DNA from: Phylloscopus collybita
Taxonomy: Eukaryota > Chordata > Aves > Passeriformes > Phylloscopidae
Direction: 5' to 3'
Length of the DNA: 64,000 nt
Assembly (NCBI GenBank): GCA_027886175.1
Contig: JAJNNQ010000075.1
Location: 86,655,001 to 86,719,000 of the forward strand
The notes beneath the pieces are model-generated. The model worked only from the letters and a program-made list of their open reading frames with translations. It made no database searches and had not been told where the DNA came from. The translations under genes were made by a program, and so were the position numbers. This document shows, piece after piece, positions 23,201-34,649 of this stretch. How positions within the stretch are numbered: the first letter of the stretch is position 1; each line of letters begins with the position of its first letter.

Positions 23201-26200
23201 TACGGATATGTAAGTCCTCTTTCATTTTGGTAGAATTTCACTACTTGATTGCCCCTCCCCTCTGCTTCCGTTTTGAAATGTAGTATTCTTCTACACCTCT
23301 CCCAGAGCTCTCCTTTTAATTGTATAAAAGTAACCATTCACCCAGTTGATTGAATTCAATTCTCAGACACACTTGAATTTGTCAGAGGCATCTTCTTCTA
23401 ATTATCCTCACTCCCCTCCTCAATTTTCTAATGCAAAACTGAGTGATTTCATCTTTTCCCAAGAATTTAGTAGACCTTTTTATGTGAGTCCTTTGGTTTC
23501 TTCCCACTCCAGAGAATGACTGTGGCTCATTTACAAACACATTCCAGCCACCAAAATGCAAATAGCTTCTACTGCTTTAACACTTGGGGTTCAGAACTGA
23601 AGGTGCACCAATTTTTAAGCACTTCATAGTACCCTGAGCGGACTACGAATAATCTCAACATCTTCCCCACTCAGAACAAATTTATTTTTGAAGTGTTTTT
23701 TTTTTTTTCCCCTTTCCTCCTAAGTGCCAGCTCCCCATGTTATTTTCATATTATGTACCTTATAAAGTCTTATCACTTAAGTCTGGAAACACAAATGAAA
23801 ATTTGTTATGGCTCAAACTTTCTATATGCATTAAGGAGCTTAATTTACATGCATTTGTATTTATCTAATACTAACGAACTTAGTACTTTCAGTTCTGATG
23901 CATCCTTTCAACTTCATTTATATATTTCCCCATGTACTTCTGTGACTGTAGGTCTGTAGATCAGTTGTTTCAGACTTGAACAGGTTAGAGTCCTCAATTC
24001 TAGAAACACAGGGATAGGCATCATCCTGGCTACATTTTGCAGAGGAAACTAAAGCATTCTGACACTACGGGTCCTTTGACACATCCATAGCTAAATATTA
24101 AAGAATAAAATGAAAACCTGAAAAATGAGTTTTATCTTCCTCCATTCTGTTCAGTATGTTGACTTCTACAACAATAAAATGCCCTTTAGATAAATCACAA
24201 TTGTGACAGTTGTACAATTAAAATGATGCAAGTAATGCTTACCATGATATGATGCAATCCATAGTACATCAAAACGTCTGCTAAGGTAAAAATGTTTCCT
24301 GCAAGGTAGACTTTATCTTCAAGGTGCATGTTAAGATCCTAAAAAGGAAAAAGTCATTATGCTGCTGTAGCATTGAGAAATAATATATTATTGGCAGTTG
24401 TTAAAAATAATAGAAATTTCCTCTGGAGACCATGCATACAAAATAAACACCAATTTTAAATTATCCCAACTCAGCAAACAAAATAAATAATATAAGAAGA
24501 AAAAAATGCTACAAAGTAAGTGACAAGATAATAAAATAAAATATTCTTCCACAGTGAGAACTAGGTAAAATTTAAATGCTGGTCTCTAAACAAAGTGCTT
24601 TATATGTAGCAAAATTCTTGTAAATGCAAATGCAATTTGTTTTAAGCTAACTCCACAGAAATACTTCCAAGTGTCTTCTCTCAGTTTCAAATTACTGAAA
24701 TTCAAAAATTAGAGAGTTGAGTATTTATAACTGTAAGTGTAAATTCAAATGTTTAATATTTGATTAAGGGAAAATGCAGCTCTATGATAAAAGTGCAGCA
24801 TCCTGTTCTTCCAGCAGTAGCTATACCTGTCCTGCAGGACTCTGTGCAGCCAGTTAGCAAGGTTCTGCAACTCCAAATGTCTAAGAACCAGGGAAACACA
24901 CAGGGATAGTAGGGCTGGGGGACAAGGTGCTTCAAGCTTGATGCTGGTAACTTGATACTCATCAGCTTGACACCTGCTTTTATTAAAGCTGAAATCACAG
25001 CTAGCAATTCCTTGTGACTGATATTGTCAATTCAGCTGCTGTCCAAGTCTCTAAGAAGAGAGAATTTCAGCATTTTAAGATCATCTCTCAACTGTTCCAG
25101 ATCAGAGGCGATGTGGGTGCATAGTAGAAGGCTTCCATTCAGGCTCAGTAAATAATTATTTCAAATGCATTTTAACAGAAAGACTCCTTCTCATGGCTTT
25201 TTGTATGCAACCGTTCTCTGCCAGCAAACAAGAGGCTGATGGGCTCTGTGCTGCTCAAGTTTATCAGTTTTGAGGATACAGCAATCACACATCAGTTCTA
25301 TCTCTTTACCTGTCCTTCCTTTTCTCCAAATCTTACCTACTTGTCGTGCAATTTATGCACCTCTCTGCCCCCCACTTTTCTCTAAAGCAATAAAATTACC
25401 TACTTTAACCTGGACCCCAGGATAAGCCAGCTTTAGTTCTACAATATTATTTTCATACATCTACAAAAAAAGTTTCTCTGCTTTTCCTCAGATTTGGAAA
25501 CTCCCCTTATCTGAAGAAAAAAACCCCCCAAACCACACATCTGCTTAAGCCACTCCCTCCCCCTGCCCTAGAAACAGAGGTAAGCAGCTTAAACATAACT
25601 AACATTTTCAAAAAATTTATTTTTTCAGTCTCAATTACAGCACATTCCACTTTCAGAAAACATTTTATTGAAAAAACAAGTCTTGGGTGAGGAGAGGGGG
25701 TTAATACTTAGTGAACAATTTAAAATTATATTTGGCATTAAGCACGTTGTACTTTTTGTGGTTACGTAATTTTACTGATAGAGGGATTTCCTGTAATGCA
25801 TATATTGAAAATAAACCAAGACCAAAACACAAAACTAGAATGTTGAGACTTTAAGACATTTAACCTTGCATTTGCTTTTGACAAGTTCGACTCCGCTAAG
25901 CTACCTTACTATTCTTTGATAACCTCCTCATGACAGGACTCCTGTACTTCTGTGGTATTTGAACATCACCATGTCTGCTTTGATTTCTTTTATAAGAGCA
26001 AATCAGGGAAACATATTAACCCCTGCATAGTTAAAATTCTGTAAGGTCAACTGCCCCTGGCTATGTAGCTTCTTTTCTTTAGACTGGTTTACTGCTTTGT
26101 GTTAGTTAGTGCTCAAATTACATCAAACATGTAACTACAGTTCTGTGGAATTTCCTACATGCAACACGAAGGCAAATCCAATGATAAGAAAAACTTTCAG

Positions 26201-29200
26201 GAAGAAAAAATCCCAAACCCAAAGATCTGCTTAATAGAAAAAAAAAAAAAAAAATCCACAAACTTGTCTGTTTTGAAACAAATTCTCCAACCAGCATTTT
26301 TAATTTTAATTAAACAGAAATTCCACATCCATTATAATGAAAACTAACACCACTGAAATTCTATCCTTTCCCTCTTCCCCTATGCTTTTTAGCTTAGGCT
26401 ATGGAATCAGGATTTTGTAAAGTAAAAAGGTCATTATCTCTGATGGTACCATCACCAGTTATTTCCATGCTGAAAACTTTGAATTTCTGCATCAAAGAAA
26501 TTACAGCATGCTAATTCTGAGTTTCATATTGCACATGTACACCCAAAACAGTCATCAATAAAAAAATCCTAAAATTTTAAAGGCAAGGTAAGCCATTACA
26601 ACATGAACAATTATTTATTCTGATTCATCAAATTTTATGAAGTCAGTTAACTGAGGAAATTAAATTTGACAAAAATGTCTTGCATAAAGTTTACAATTCT
26701 GGTTTTGAGCATGTACTTTACATGTACTTTCCTCCACAAAGACACAGACAGATATTCTGATTTCATTCTGCAAGTCATGCTAATTCAGAAACACTGTATT
26801 TTTTTCATGTGAATTAGGCACATTTAGTTAATCTTGCCTCATGTGTTATGCTTCCCATGGATGATTATATTACTGGATAATAGCCAAATGTGCTAAAATT
26901 CCTGAAAGTCAAGTTTGCTTAAGTGACCACAGTATTAAAACAAAATAGTGTTCCTGTTCTGGAGAGATTAATGAAAATATGAACACAAAACTGTATAGAA
27001 TTTCTGCCACATGCAGGAAGTTCGGGTCTGCTGGCTGTCATCTGAATCATTTGTCCTTTGTGTATTGAACACCACCCACTTAAATGAATTCCATTCATAC
27101 AAACCCAGGATTACAAGACTAAGATAGTCCTGGAAGTTGCTTGTAACTATATAAACTTACAGTTGCACTCCCTCGAGAAACTCCTTCTCAAATTTCCGAC
27201 AGGTACTTAAGGCATAGCTGCATTTTGATGCATTAACATCCACTGAGCAACTGCAGCAATTCAAACAGCATTTTTGGGTATGAGTGGGAGAACAGCAACA
27301 GGAAAAAGAATTGTTGCATCATTTATGGACTAAGTGATGGATTTCCATTTGCTTGTTCTATCGGGAAAAAAAAAAATCCAATTTATAGCTTCTATCTAGC
27401 AACAGCTCAAGACATCCCATTGAGAGCACACTTATGAGCACGCCCCAGCATTGCTTACTGTCTGTTAAATATGCAATCCAATGGCCCCAAATACATTTAA
27501 TCTGCTCAGGCTGCTGAATCCCTGACAGTCACTGCCAGTTGTGACAGTGGCTTGGATAAGGAACAGTTGCTTCTTACGACAACATCGGAGCTTCCAATGG
27601 ACCTAACTAATCACACTTTAATATTGTTCTGGATATTTTGCCCACAACACCCTGCTGATGTATGTGCTTCCCTTACACACAGAAGCATGTCCTGTCCTTT
27701 CAGTCAGCAAGATTCTCAAGGTCATTTATGCCCTAAATGCTTTTATATCTCTCACACCATGCAAAGACAAAAAGCTGAGCATTCCCAAATGCTTCAGAAA
27801 AGCCCCTGACAATGCAGAACCCAAGATAGGGTTTCTGCAGCCACATCCAAGAAAAGCAGAAGTACACTTTTGGTACAGAGATATATTTTTAATCCTCATG
27901 CAAAACTCTTCTCTCTAACTGGCAAACTATGAGCTAAACCTGGTCTGGAAGAATACTCTATTACTGAGTTTTCTGTAAAAGACAGAAGAAAAATAATCAA
28001 CAAATGTTGCTGCAATAATAAAAATTCAATCCTTAAACCTGAAAGTGTGCAAAAATATCCTGGTGCTAACAGAAGAGGTAAAGAAATGAACACAAAACTG
28101 AAGTTTGAAAAGCATTTGCTGGTCAGGCTTGCCAAAGCAGGAAAGCATCGCATTCAGAACTCTCAAAAAACAGTGTAGAGAGCTGTGGATTAATGGCACG
28201 AACAGAGCATGAATTAACCTGCTTTTGTAACTGTGGAAACAGGTAATTTTTTAAGGAAGCACATTACACAGAAATTACAGCTCTTATTCAGATTTCTAAT
28301 TGGATTTCATGATTACAGTCAGGCAGCACAGGAGATTGGGATAAAGCCAATTGAAATCACAGAACATTGTTCTGTATAAGACATTAAAACCAGCACACAA
28401 AGATTCTTAGTTATCATTATCCTTCAGAGACCAGAGGTTTCTACATTTATGTGGATGCTTTTATGTGAATTTAACAAGCTACCAGTTATTTGTCAGAGGT
28501 TTCTGAAGATGGGGTGTGAGAGGGAAAGAATCCTCAGGTTTAAAATACCTAAAATTGATAAAGCAGATACATTAAAATCTCCTGAACAGAAGTCACTAAC
28601 ACCCAAGTAGACATTTGACAGCACAAAGGTTCTCAGTTCTTTCCCTGAGGAGCAGAAAAAACACTAGTTATCCTGCATGACAACTCAGAAATTTTCACTT
28701 TTTTTTTTCCTATGCAACTTAATTTATCACTAACTAAACATCAAAGAAACAAAATATTACACTCTTTTATCCTGTGGAAAAGAAAGTAAATATAATGCAT
28801 TGGATATTATGCTGTCACTGCTATTGACATTCATCATTCCTATGAATCTGCTGAGGAATATTTGGAGAACTGGTCCCATTTATTTTGTCAAGTACAGAAG
28901 CACAAATCAAAATTAGACAAAATTCAACTAGCCCCTTATTGACCCATTCTGAACATCATGGCATTTGTTCTGGATGAATATAAAAACCCTGGTTGAGAAG
29001 ATCTGTTTCACCATTAATTTCCTGCCAAGTAACAGCTTTAGGCAACAGGTTAGTAAGAACAATTTAACAACCTGTATTTGTAAAGCAAACAGACAGTCCT
29101 TCCCATTCAAATTAACAAACATGAAATCAGTTATTTACTGATATTCTGTAGAACCACATCAGTTAAGGGTTAAATAGAGGCAGCCTAAAGTTTGTATCAG

Positions 29201-32200
29201 AAGTGACTGAACTGTTTTTGGTGCAGCTTATTATAAATGTGGCTCTAGGCTGCAACTGTCCCAAGACTGCTATTGTGTATTCCAGACACGTTGTAAAACT
29301 ACAGCCTCAGACTTCCCTGCCCATTTTAGTTTTTCTTTTTTTCACCTGTACTCCCTTTTGGCACAGTATACTTGAACGGTAGGCTGCCCCTTTTCTGATT
29401 AATCATGGTGGCAAGAGAACAAATTACAAAAAAAAGCCCTTAATTGCTATACTATGAAGTTATTAGTGCTGAAACAATTCCACAGCAGCCTTGTGTTAAA
29501 ATAAAACTCTGGTTATTCAACACCTGCTAAAAAAAATCCACAGAAAAACTCTTAAATGCACTTAAAGGCAGAGATTCTCTCTCATCTAACACGACTGTTT
29601 CTCAGTAAGGAAATTCTGCTTTGCTTGGAAACACCTGATTTAGCTACATATTTGTGTTTCAGCATACTGTCTTTTCTACACAACCAGTGTCACTAAGGCC
29701 AAAGCTGAAAGATCCCAGCTTCAGCAGGAAACTGCCATATCTCTGTGTCTGGTTTTAATGCTCCAATGCAGTTCTGCAAATACTCACACATATGTGCTGA
29801 CACTGCAGGTATCGTTACTAAAACCATCCTGGGCAGATGAACTGTGTTGTAACAAGACAGAAAACTTGCTTTTGGTTTTTATATGATAGAAAGTCAAGAA
29901 AGGTAAATGGGAGTTAATTATTTGTTCTCATCTGGTCTTTTCACAGTTTGGGAGAACAAAAAGCATCACAAGCTTCAAGTTTATTCAAAGAATGACTGAA
30001 ACTCTGTGACACTTGTCATAAAAGTTTAGACAACAGGGACCTCCAAGGGCCAAGGACCTCATCATACCACAGCTAAACCTGAAGTCAAAGCCTGATTAGC
30101 CAATGCATCATTCAATCAAGTTCTAAAAATCCTAAAGGGTAGCCACTTTCCATGCTGTATCTGTAGAGTAACCATGACTCCAAAGGTTTGGATGATAGTG
30201 TTTGCACATAGGAAGTAAAAGCAAATATGTTACAAAAAGAGAAGAAAATGTAAACAAAGTCACAATTAACCAACTGAAGGTATTCCCCAGATACAATGAA
30301 ACCAAGATAACTCAGATTATTTGGGGTTCAAGTGACAGAAGTGGCTTGTCAGGATTTTCTCCACGTTGGTAGCTAAGGCAAGCATGATAGGCAGCAAGAT
30401 CAAGAGGGCAGTCAGCTCAAGGAGTAACAAAGTTTTGTTTTGTATCATTTTAAGATGCATTTTCCTTGACTTTAACTAACATAATACTGCTTCAGTTTAT
30501 CTTCGATTTCTGCACACCTCACCAGAACCAGAAGTATCAGGACTCTGCCAGCTTCAAGCAGTCAACCTTGTAGCTCACAAAATTCTGAACTCAGACTCAC
30601 TGGCAGCACTGAGCAATGCAACTCTCCATCTAAAACACACTATTTAAACTAGAAAAGATAAACACTTTAAAAATTGATTAAATTTCACTGCTCTTTTATA
30701 CACACTTTGTAAACAGTACTTAACAGTGTAAAGCAAATTTTCTCTTCAAGTTGTTCCCACAAGACTTCAAAAAATACTTATTACCAGTTGCAAGGAGTAA
30801 GGAAAACAGAGTAAGTTTTGCTATCTGCTCCTTGTCATCTGGCTGCTCAAACAACAGGGGGAACCCTCAAGAGTCTCTCTCCTGCTTCCACCTGTTTAAG
30901 AGGAAGGAAGCTTCAGCCTACAAGAAAAGTTTAATGACAGCAGACCAAGGACTCCACACAAAGTAGCTCAGTGTGAAGGAGAGTTTTGTAGAGGCTTCTT
31001 TATGACTCCACTTTTCACACACAATTCTGTCCAGTACCTCCTTTTAACATCGATACCAATTACCACAGCATCAAGTATGGCTTGTACCCCACAACTGCCA
31101 CGTCATTAAGAATAGCTCTTAAAACAATCAGAGAAGTGTTATCCTGGAATACAGCACCAACTTGCTTAGAACCAAGGGTTTCTGAAGACAATAAGAAACT
31201 GGCACCTCACAGAGGCAGCTGAACAGTCTCTAAACTGTGTGGAACACCCTTCAGAACTTACAGCCATTAACCACTGCAAGAGCTCTGCTTCACATATTTT
31301 ACAGTTTTAGCTGTTTTCCCAGTTCAGGTTGTTGGGATACTTTTGTCAATAAAAGTGAAAAGCAGCAAGAGGAATAAAAGCCAGTACTTAGTGATACTGT
31401 CAAGCCCTTAGCATTTGTTAAATTTTATTAATTGGATGCCGATACACACATTAGCATTGCAATCTTCTTCAAGGTCTAATCACTCCAAAAATTCAGTGGC
31501 AAGGTAACTAAGTAGTCCTTACCTTCAGAATTGTTCTAGTATCTTCCTTACTGGAGCCTCCATTCACTCGGGTCACTCTGTATTCCAGCCACTGCTGCAC
31601 CACAGCCTTCTCCTCAGCACTGCTTCCCAGCAGCTGCTCTTTCCTCGCCTGCCTGACCAGGTGGGCAGCGATGGTCATCAACCCTGTCAGCCCAGGGCCA
31701 TTGTTGGTCTGGAGAACAGGAACCTGGAAGGGAAAACAAAACAGATAATTGAAGAAAGCAGTTTCTATATGAATGACTATTTTTTTTTTTAATCTTCTCT
31801 CAAATGGACCTTTGAAGCAATAGATCAGAACTTCCAAACATTCATGGTAAAGGTGGTGCCATCAAAACCAAGTCTGTGTTTACTTTTTGCTCTTTGAGGT
31901 GTTTCATTTTCAATTTTTACAGAAGAACATGAACAAACCAAGACATCTTTAGCTCCAATTAAGCAAATTCTGCCAATATTAGGCAGAAAAAGCATTGTTT
32001 GCTCCAACACTGGCAGAAATCTTGTTAACTGGCTTCTAACTCATTTCCAAATTCAGGACTCTGACTTGAAGTCAGTAGCATCCAACTTCTCTCTGAGCAA
32101 GCAGGCTGCAGTAACCACACCTCCCGAAAAGCTTATTCCTATGTACTGCACCATTCCAAAAGGCCCTGAACAGCAGTCAGGAGCTCACTGGTACCAGCAA

Positions 32201-33816
32201 GACAACCCAACACAAATCCAGCTTTAGCCATGATGTCTTTGTGACTGACAGCAGCATGTGTTCAGCTGTGGGAAAGGAAACTGAACCACCACCTCAAGAA
32301 AGGAAGTGAGTGAAATGAAACTCACTGCAACAGGCTGAAGCCCATTCAGGCATTTATGTCATAAAACGAAAGAGACTGATTTAAATGCAACACTCTTTCT
32401 TTTTAAGTACTTGACACACAGAGCAGTCTGTTTATGCTCAGATTTATTTAATCTAAGGTGCGAGCTGAAAGCATAATATTATTTTTGTAGCTGTATTGAG
32501 TCTTTCACTACTGTTAAGTTTTTTTCCACTGAACATGCAGCCAGAAAAACTACACAGAGACCTAGTTACTTGAATTTTTCAGCCTTATGCTTTATGGTAA
32601 TAGCAGTAAAATACCAGCTGGGTTATAAAATAATTAAGGCAGCTTTTGCAACTGAAGAACTGAAGAATATAGATATTCAGGACTCTAATCATAAACAGCC
32701 AATTAAAAACCCTCAAAACATAAGGCAACTACAGAGCTTCATTTCTCAACCAACCTTCTCCAGGAGGGAGGATTAAACAAAGGGCTCACAAATCTGTGAC
32801 ACTCCCAGCTCCACATCGCATTTTTCATGCCTCTGGTGCCTCTTAAACCATGGAACCTAATGTTTCCATTCAAACTTTGAAACATTAAGACATCTAGAAC
32901 CACAGAACCATCAAAGTTGGAAAGAACCTTTAGGATCATCCAGTCCAGCATCCACCCAGCACTGCCACTGCAACCCCTGAACCACAAATCATCCCTCAAC
33001 GCCACATCCAGACATCTCTTAAACATCCCCAGAAATGGATACTCCACCACCTCCCTGGGCAACCTATTCCAATGCCCGAGAACCACAAGAGGGAAAAAAT
33101 ATTTTCTAATATCTGTTCTGAATCTCCCTTGTCTCAGCTCAGGCCATTTCCTCTGGTCCTCTCACTGCAGGCACAGTGGGTGGACCAGCTCCCACCCCAC
33201 TAGAACCTCACGTCAGGCAGGTGTCCTTTACAAGAATAAAATATTTAACAGCAACACGTCCTCAATACAGCCATCTTCCTATTATTAAAAACTCACATTT
33301 TTCTTCCCATGTAATTTAATCAAGATAACACAGACATAACTCGCAGAGGGTAAGGAAAGTGGTGAAAGACCAAGTACAAGTCAAGCCGAAATCCCTTCCA
33401 TGACACATGATGATCCTTCCCACAAGCAGAGGGAAGGAGTTTTCAGAACCTACAGGCTCGCAGGCCCTTACAACGTCCACAATATATGTGGGGTGGTGAG
33501 GAAGGGCTGGAGGGAGCACAGGTGAGACCCCACTCAAGGAGACGTCGGCTGCGATCTGGGGGGCCGCAGCCACCGTCACTGGGTGTCTGGGGGGAATTGC
33601 CAGGGAGGAAGGAAGGGAGACGCGGAGGGAAGCAGCCACTGGGGAAAGGAGACCAGAGCACGCCCGCCCTCCCACGCGCGCCGCCACCCGCTCCAGACCC
33701 CTCCTCGCTCCCTTCACCTTCCGCTCCCCCTGGACGCCGTACTTGTTCCCGCCCGGCAGCCCCAGCAGCCGCTCCAGCAGCTCCAGCTCCTCCGCGCCCC
33801 GCACCGCTGCCGCCAT
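17152..33816 (-). CDS. EEF1E1: Eukaryotic translation elongation factor 1 epsilon-1 (AIMP3/p18), four coding exons, complete
   Basis: This is the GST-fold scaffold of the cytosolic multi-aminoacyl-tRNA-synthetase complex; in mammals it binds MARS1 and, after DNA damage, moves to the nucleus and promotes ATM/ATR-p53 signalling. Coding exons (minus strand) are 33718-33816, 31523-31723, 24243-24338 and 17152-17292, totalling 178 codons plus TAA; human has 174. Visible blocks are [12 protein letters not shown] in exon 1, [15 protein letters not shown] with [15 protein letters not shown] in exon 2, [25 protein letters not shown] in two overlapping pieces of exon 3 (GST-C core) and [18 protein letters not shown] with [11 protein letters not shown] in exon 4. 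All introns are phase 0 with GT-AG ends. The extra residues relative to human lie in the N-terminal exon. No damage is seen. Confidence 0.97.
20289..20320. repeat. Perfect 12-base inverted repeat (hairpin)
   Basis: TTTGCTATTAAA (20289-20300) and TTTAATAGCAAA (20309-20320) are exact reverse complements around an 8-base loop. The site is in EEF1E1 intron 3. Confidence 0.9.
20343..20376. repeat. Near-perfect T/A hairpin
   Basis: GAC followed by nine T and CATG is mirrored, after a single T, by CATG, ten A and GTC. Only one extra A breaks the symmetry. Confidence 0.9.
24243..24338 (-). CDS. EEF1E1: EEF1E1 coding exon 3
   Basis: The 32 codons start [14 protein letters not shown] and end YYGLHHIM, aligning with human DLNSYLEDKVYL and YYGLHRFI. 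The acceptor is TTTTTAG and the donor is GTAAGC at 24242-24237. It is too short to appear as a long ORF. Confidence 0.96.
24339..31522 (-). other. EEF1E1 intron 2
   Basis: This 7.2-kb AT-rich intron runs from GTAAGG to TTAG. Only short A runs are seen (for example near 26240 and 27365), and no supported repeat or alternative exon. Confidence 0.85.
31523..31723 (-). CDS. EEF1E1: EEF1E1 coding exon 2
   Basis: The 67 codons start [20 protein letters not shown] and end DTRTILK. The acceptor is CTTCCAG and the donor is GTAAGG at 31522-31517. The exon links the N-terminal GST-like part to the GST-C domain. Confidence 0.97.
31724..33717 (-). other. EEF1E1 intron 1
   Basis: This 2-kb intron runs from GTGAAG to CCAG. 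It holds a sense-oriented CR1 fragment at about 32.9-33.2 kb; its 5' end is part of the CpG island. Confidence 0.85.
32896..33225 (-). repeat. CR1 LINE 3' fragment in EEF1E1 intron 1
   Basis: On the plus strand ACCACAGAACCATCAAAGTT and GGAAAGAACC (reverse of the CR1 3' UTR) lead into CATCCCCAGAAATGGATACT, CCACCACCTCCCTGGGCAAC and CTATTCCAATGCCCGAG, the pol C-terminus in reverse. On the minus strand [20 protein letters not shown] is readable. The copy is 5'-truncated and sense to EEF1E1. Confidence 0.9.
33718..33816 (-). CDS. EEF1E1: EEF1E1 coding exon 1
   Basis: The 33 codons run [20 protein letters not shown] to GERK. The start context is AAG-ATG-G, an excellent Kozak match. The donor is GTGAAG at 33717-33712. 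The exon lies in a CpG island. Confidence 0.95.
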
Positions 33817-33819
33817 CTT
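33809..33819 (-). promoter_or_regulatory. EEF1E1: YY1-type element overlapping the EEF1E1 start codon
   Basis: The minus strand reads AAGATGGCGGC, an exact match to the extended YY1 site known at the 5' ends of many housekeeping genes; its ATG is the EEF1E1 start codon. Confidence 0.6.
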
Positions 33820-33854
33820 GCGTGGGAGCGAAGACGGCAACAACCGCTCGCCCC

Positions 33855-33925
33855 ATTGGCGGACACCGCCGGGGCGGCCCCGAAGGAAGCCGCACTACCA
33901 TTGGTCCGAAGGCCGGCCAGCCAAT
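33855..33925. promoter_or_regulatory. EEF1E1: Cluster of three CCAAT (NF-Y) boxes
   Basis: CCAAT occurs on the minus strand at 33855-33859 and 33900-33904 and on the plus strand at 33921-33925 (CCAATCAG). All are 40-110 bases upstream of the EEF1E1 ATG, the usual NF-Y distance from a start site. Confidence 0.55.
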
Positions 33926-33992
33926 CAGCAGCCAAGGGACGCATCGCGTTCGGCCCTTCGGGAGGGACGGAAGAGCACCGGGGTCACGGATG

Positions 33993-34002
33993 GCGCGTGC
34001 GC
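33993..34002. promoter_or_regulatory. NRF1-like site
   Basis: GCGCGTGCGC matches the NRF1 consensus GCGCATGCGC except for one central base, 180 bases upstream of the EEF1E1 ATG. Confidence 0.35.
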
Positions 34003-34185
34003 AGTTTCCCCCGCACGTCCACGGCCGCGTGGTGGGCCAGGCACGCGCGCGCCAAGCCGCGCCTCCGGGGCGCGGCCTCGCGGGAGGGGGCGGGGCAGCC
34101 GTGAGGGCGGGCGAGGTGGAGCCGCCCCTTTCCCCAGCCAGGGCAGGGAGGGGAGGGCGCGGAGGTGTCCCGGCCCGGGGGTTTC

Positions 34186-34640
34186 ACGGAATCAGTTTGG
34201 TCGGTAAAGACCTTAGAGGTCACGGAGTCCGACCCATGACCCAACAACACCATATCAGTTGAGCCATGGCACTGACTGCCGCGTCCAGTCTGTCCTTAAA
34301 CACCTCCAGAGATGGTGCCTCTACCACCTCCCCGGGCAGCCCATTCCAATGCCTGATCACCTTTTCTGTGGAGAAACTTCTCCTGACGTCCAGCCTGAAC
34401 ATCGCCTGGTGCAGCTTTAGGCCATTTCCTCTTGCTCTATTGCTGGTTGCCTGGGAGAAGAGGCCGACTCCCACCTGGGTACACACTCCTTTCAGGGAGC
34501 TGTAGGGAGTGATAAGGTCCCCCCTGAGCATCCTCTTCTCCAGGCTCAACAACCCCAGCTCCCTCAGCCGCTTCCTATGCAACTTGTGCTCCAGACCTTC
34601 CCCAGCTTCGCTGCTCTTCTCTGGACAGCTCCAGCCCTGT
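34186..34640 (-). repeat. CR1 LINE 3' fragment abutting the EEF1E1 promoter
   Basis: The plus strand starts with a reversed CR1 3' end (ACGGAATCAGTTTGGTCGGT, AAAGACCTTAGAGGTCACG) and runs through CCACCTCCCCGGGCAGCCC to CTCAACAACCCCAGCTCCCT. On the minus strand a 120-codon open relic (34582-34220) reads [20 protein letters not shown] and [19 protein letters not shown], the CR1 reverse-transcriptase C-terminus. It is the best-preserved CR1 here and so perhaps the youngest. Confidence 0.92.
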
Positions 34641-34649
34641 CCCCGGGCC

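Larger units (their letters stand above)
17293..24242 (-). other. EEF1E1 intron 3
   Basis: This 7-kb AT-rich intron runs from GTAAGC to GCAG. Two strong hairpins lie at 20289-20376 and an A run at 19544-19559. No CR1 or other recognised transposon and no coding exon is seen. Confidence 0.85.
33480..34185 (-). promoter_or_regulatory. EEF1E1: EEF1E1 CpG-island promoter
   Basis: The region is dense in CpG and GC over exon 1 and the upstream flank, with no TATA box. It contains a YY1-type element over the ATG, three CCAAT boxes within about 110 bases upstream, GGGCGG Sp1-type cores and an NRF1-like GCGCGTGCGC at 33993-34002. This is a typical housekeeping layout. A CR1 begins right at the upstream edge. 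Divergent transcription to the right is possible but no gene is visible there. Confidence 0.85.

Noticed and set aside
33486..34262. A 258-codon plus-strand open frame, with 173- and 154-codon ones beside it
   Set aside because: These are shadows of the EEF1E1 CpG island, antisense to exon 1, with low-complexity products and an end inside a CR1.
34220..34582. A 120-codon minus-strand frame as a gene
   Set aside because: It is the C-terminal relic of CR1 reverse transcriptase, so it belongs to the repeat.
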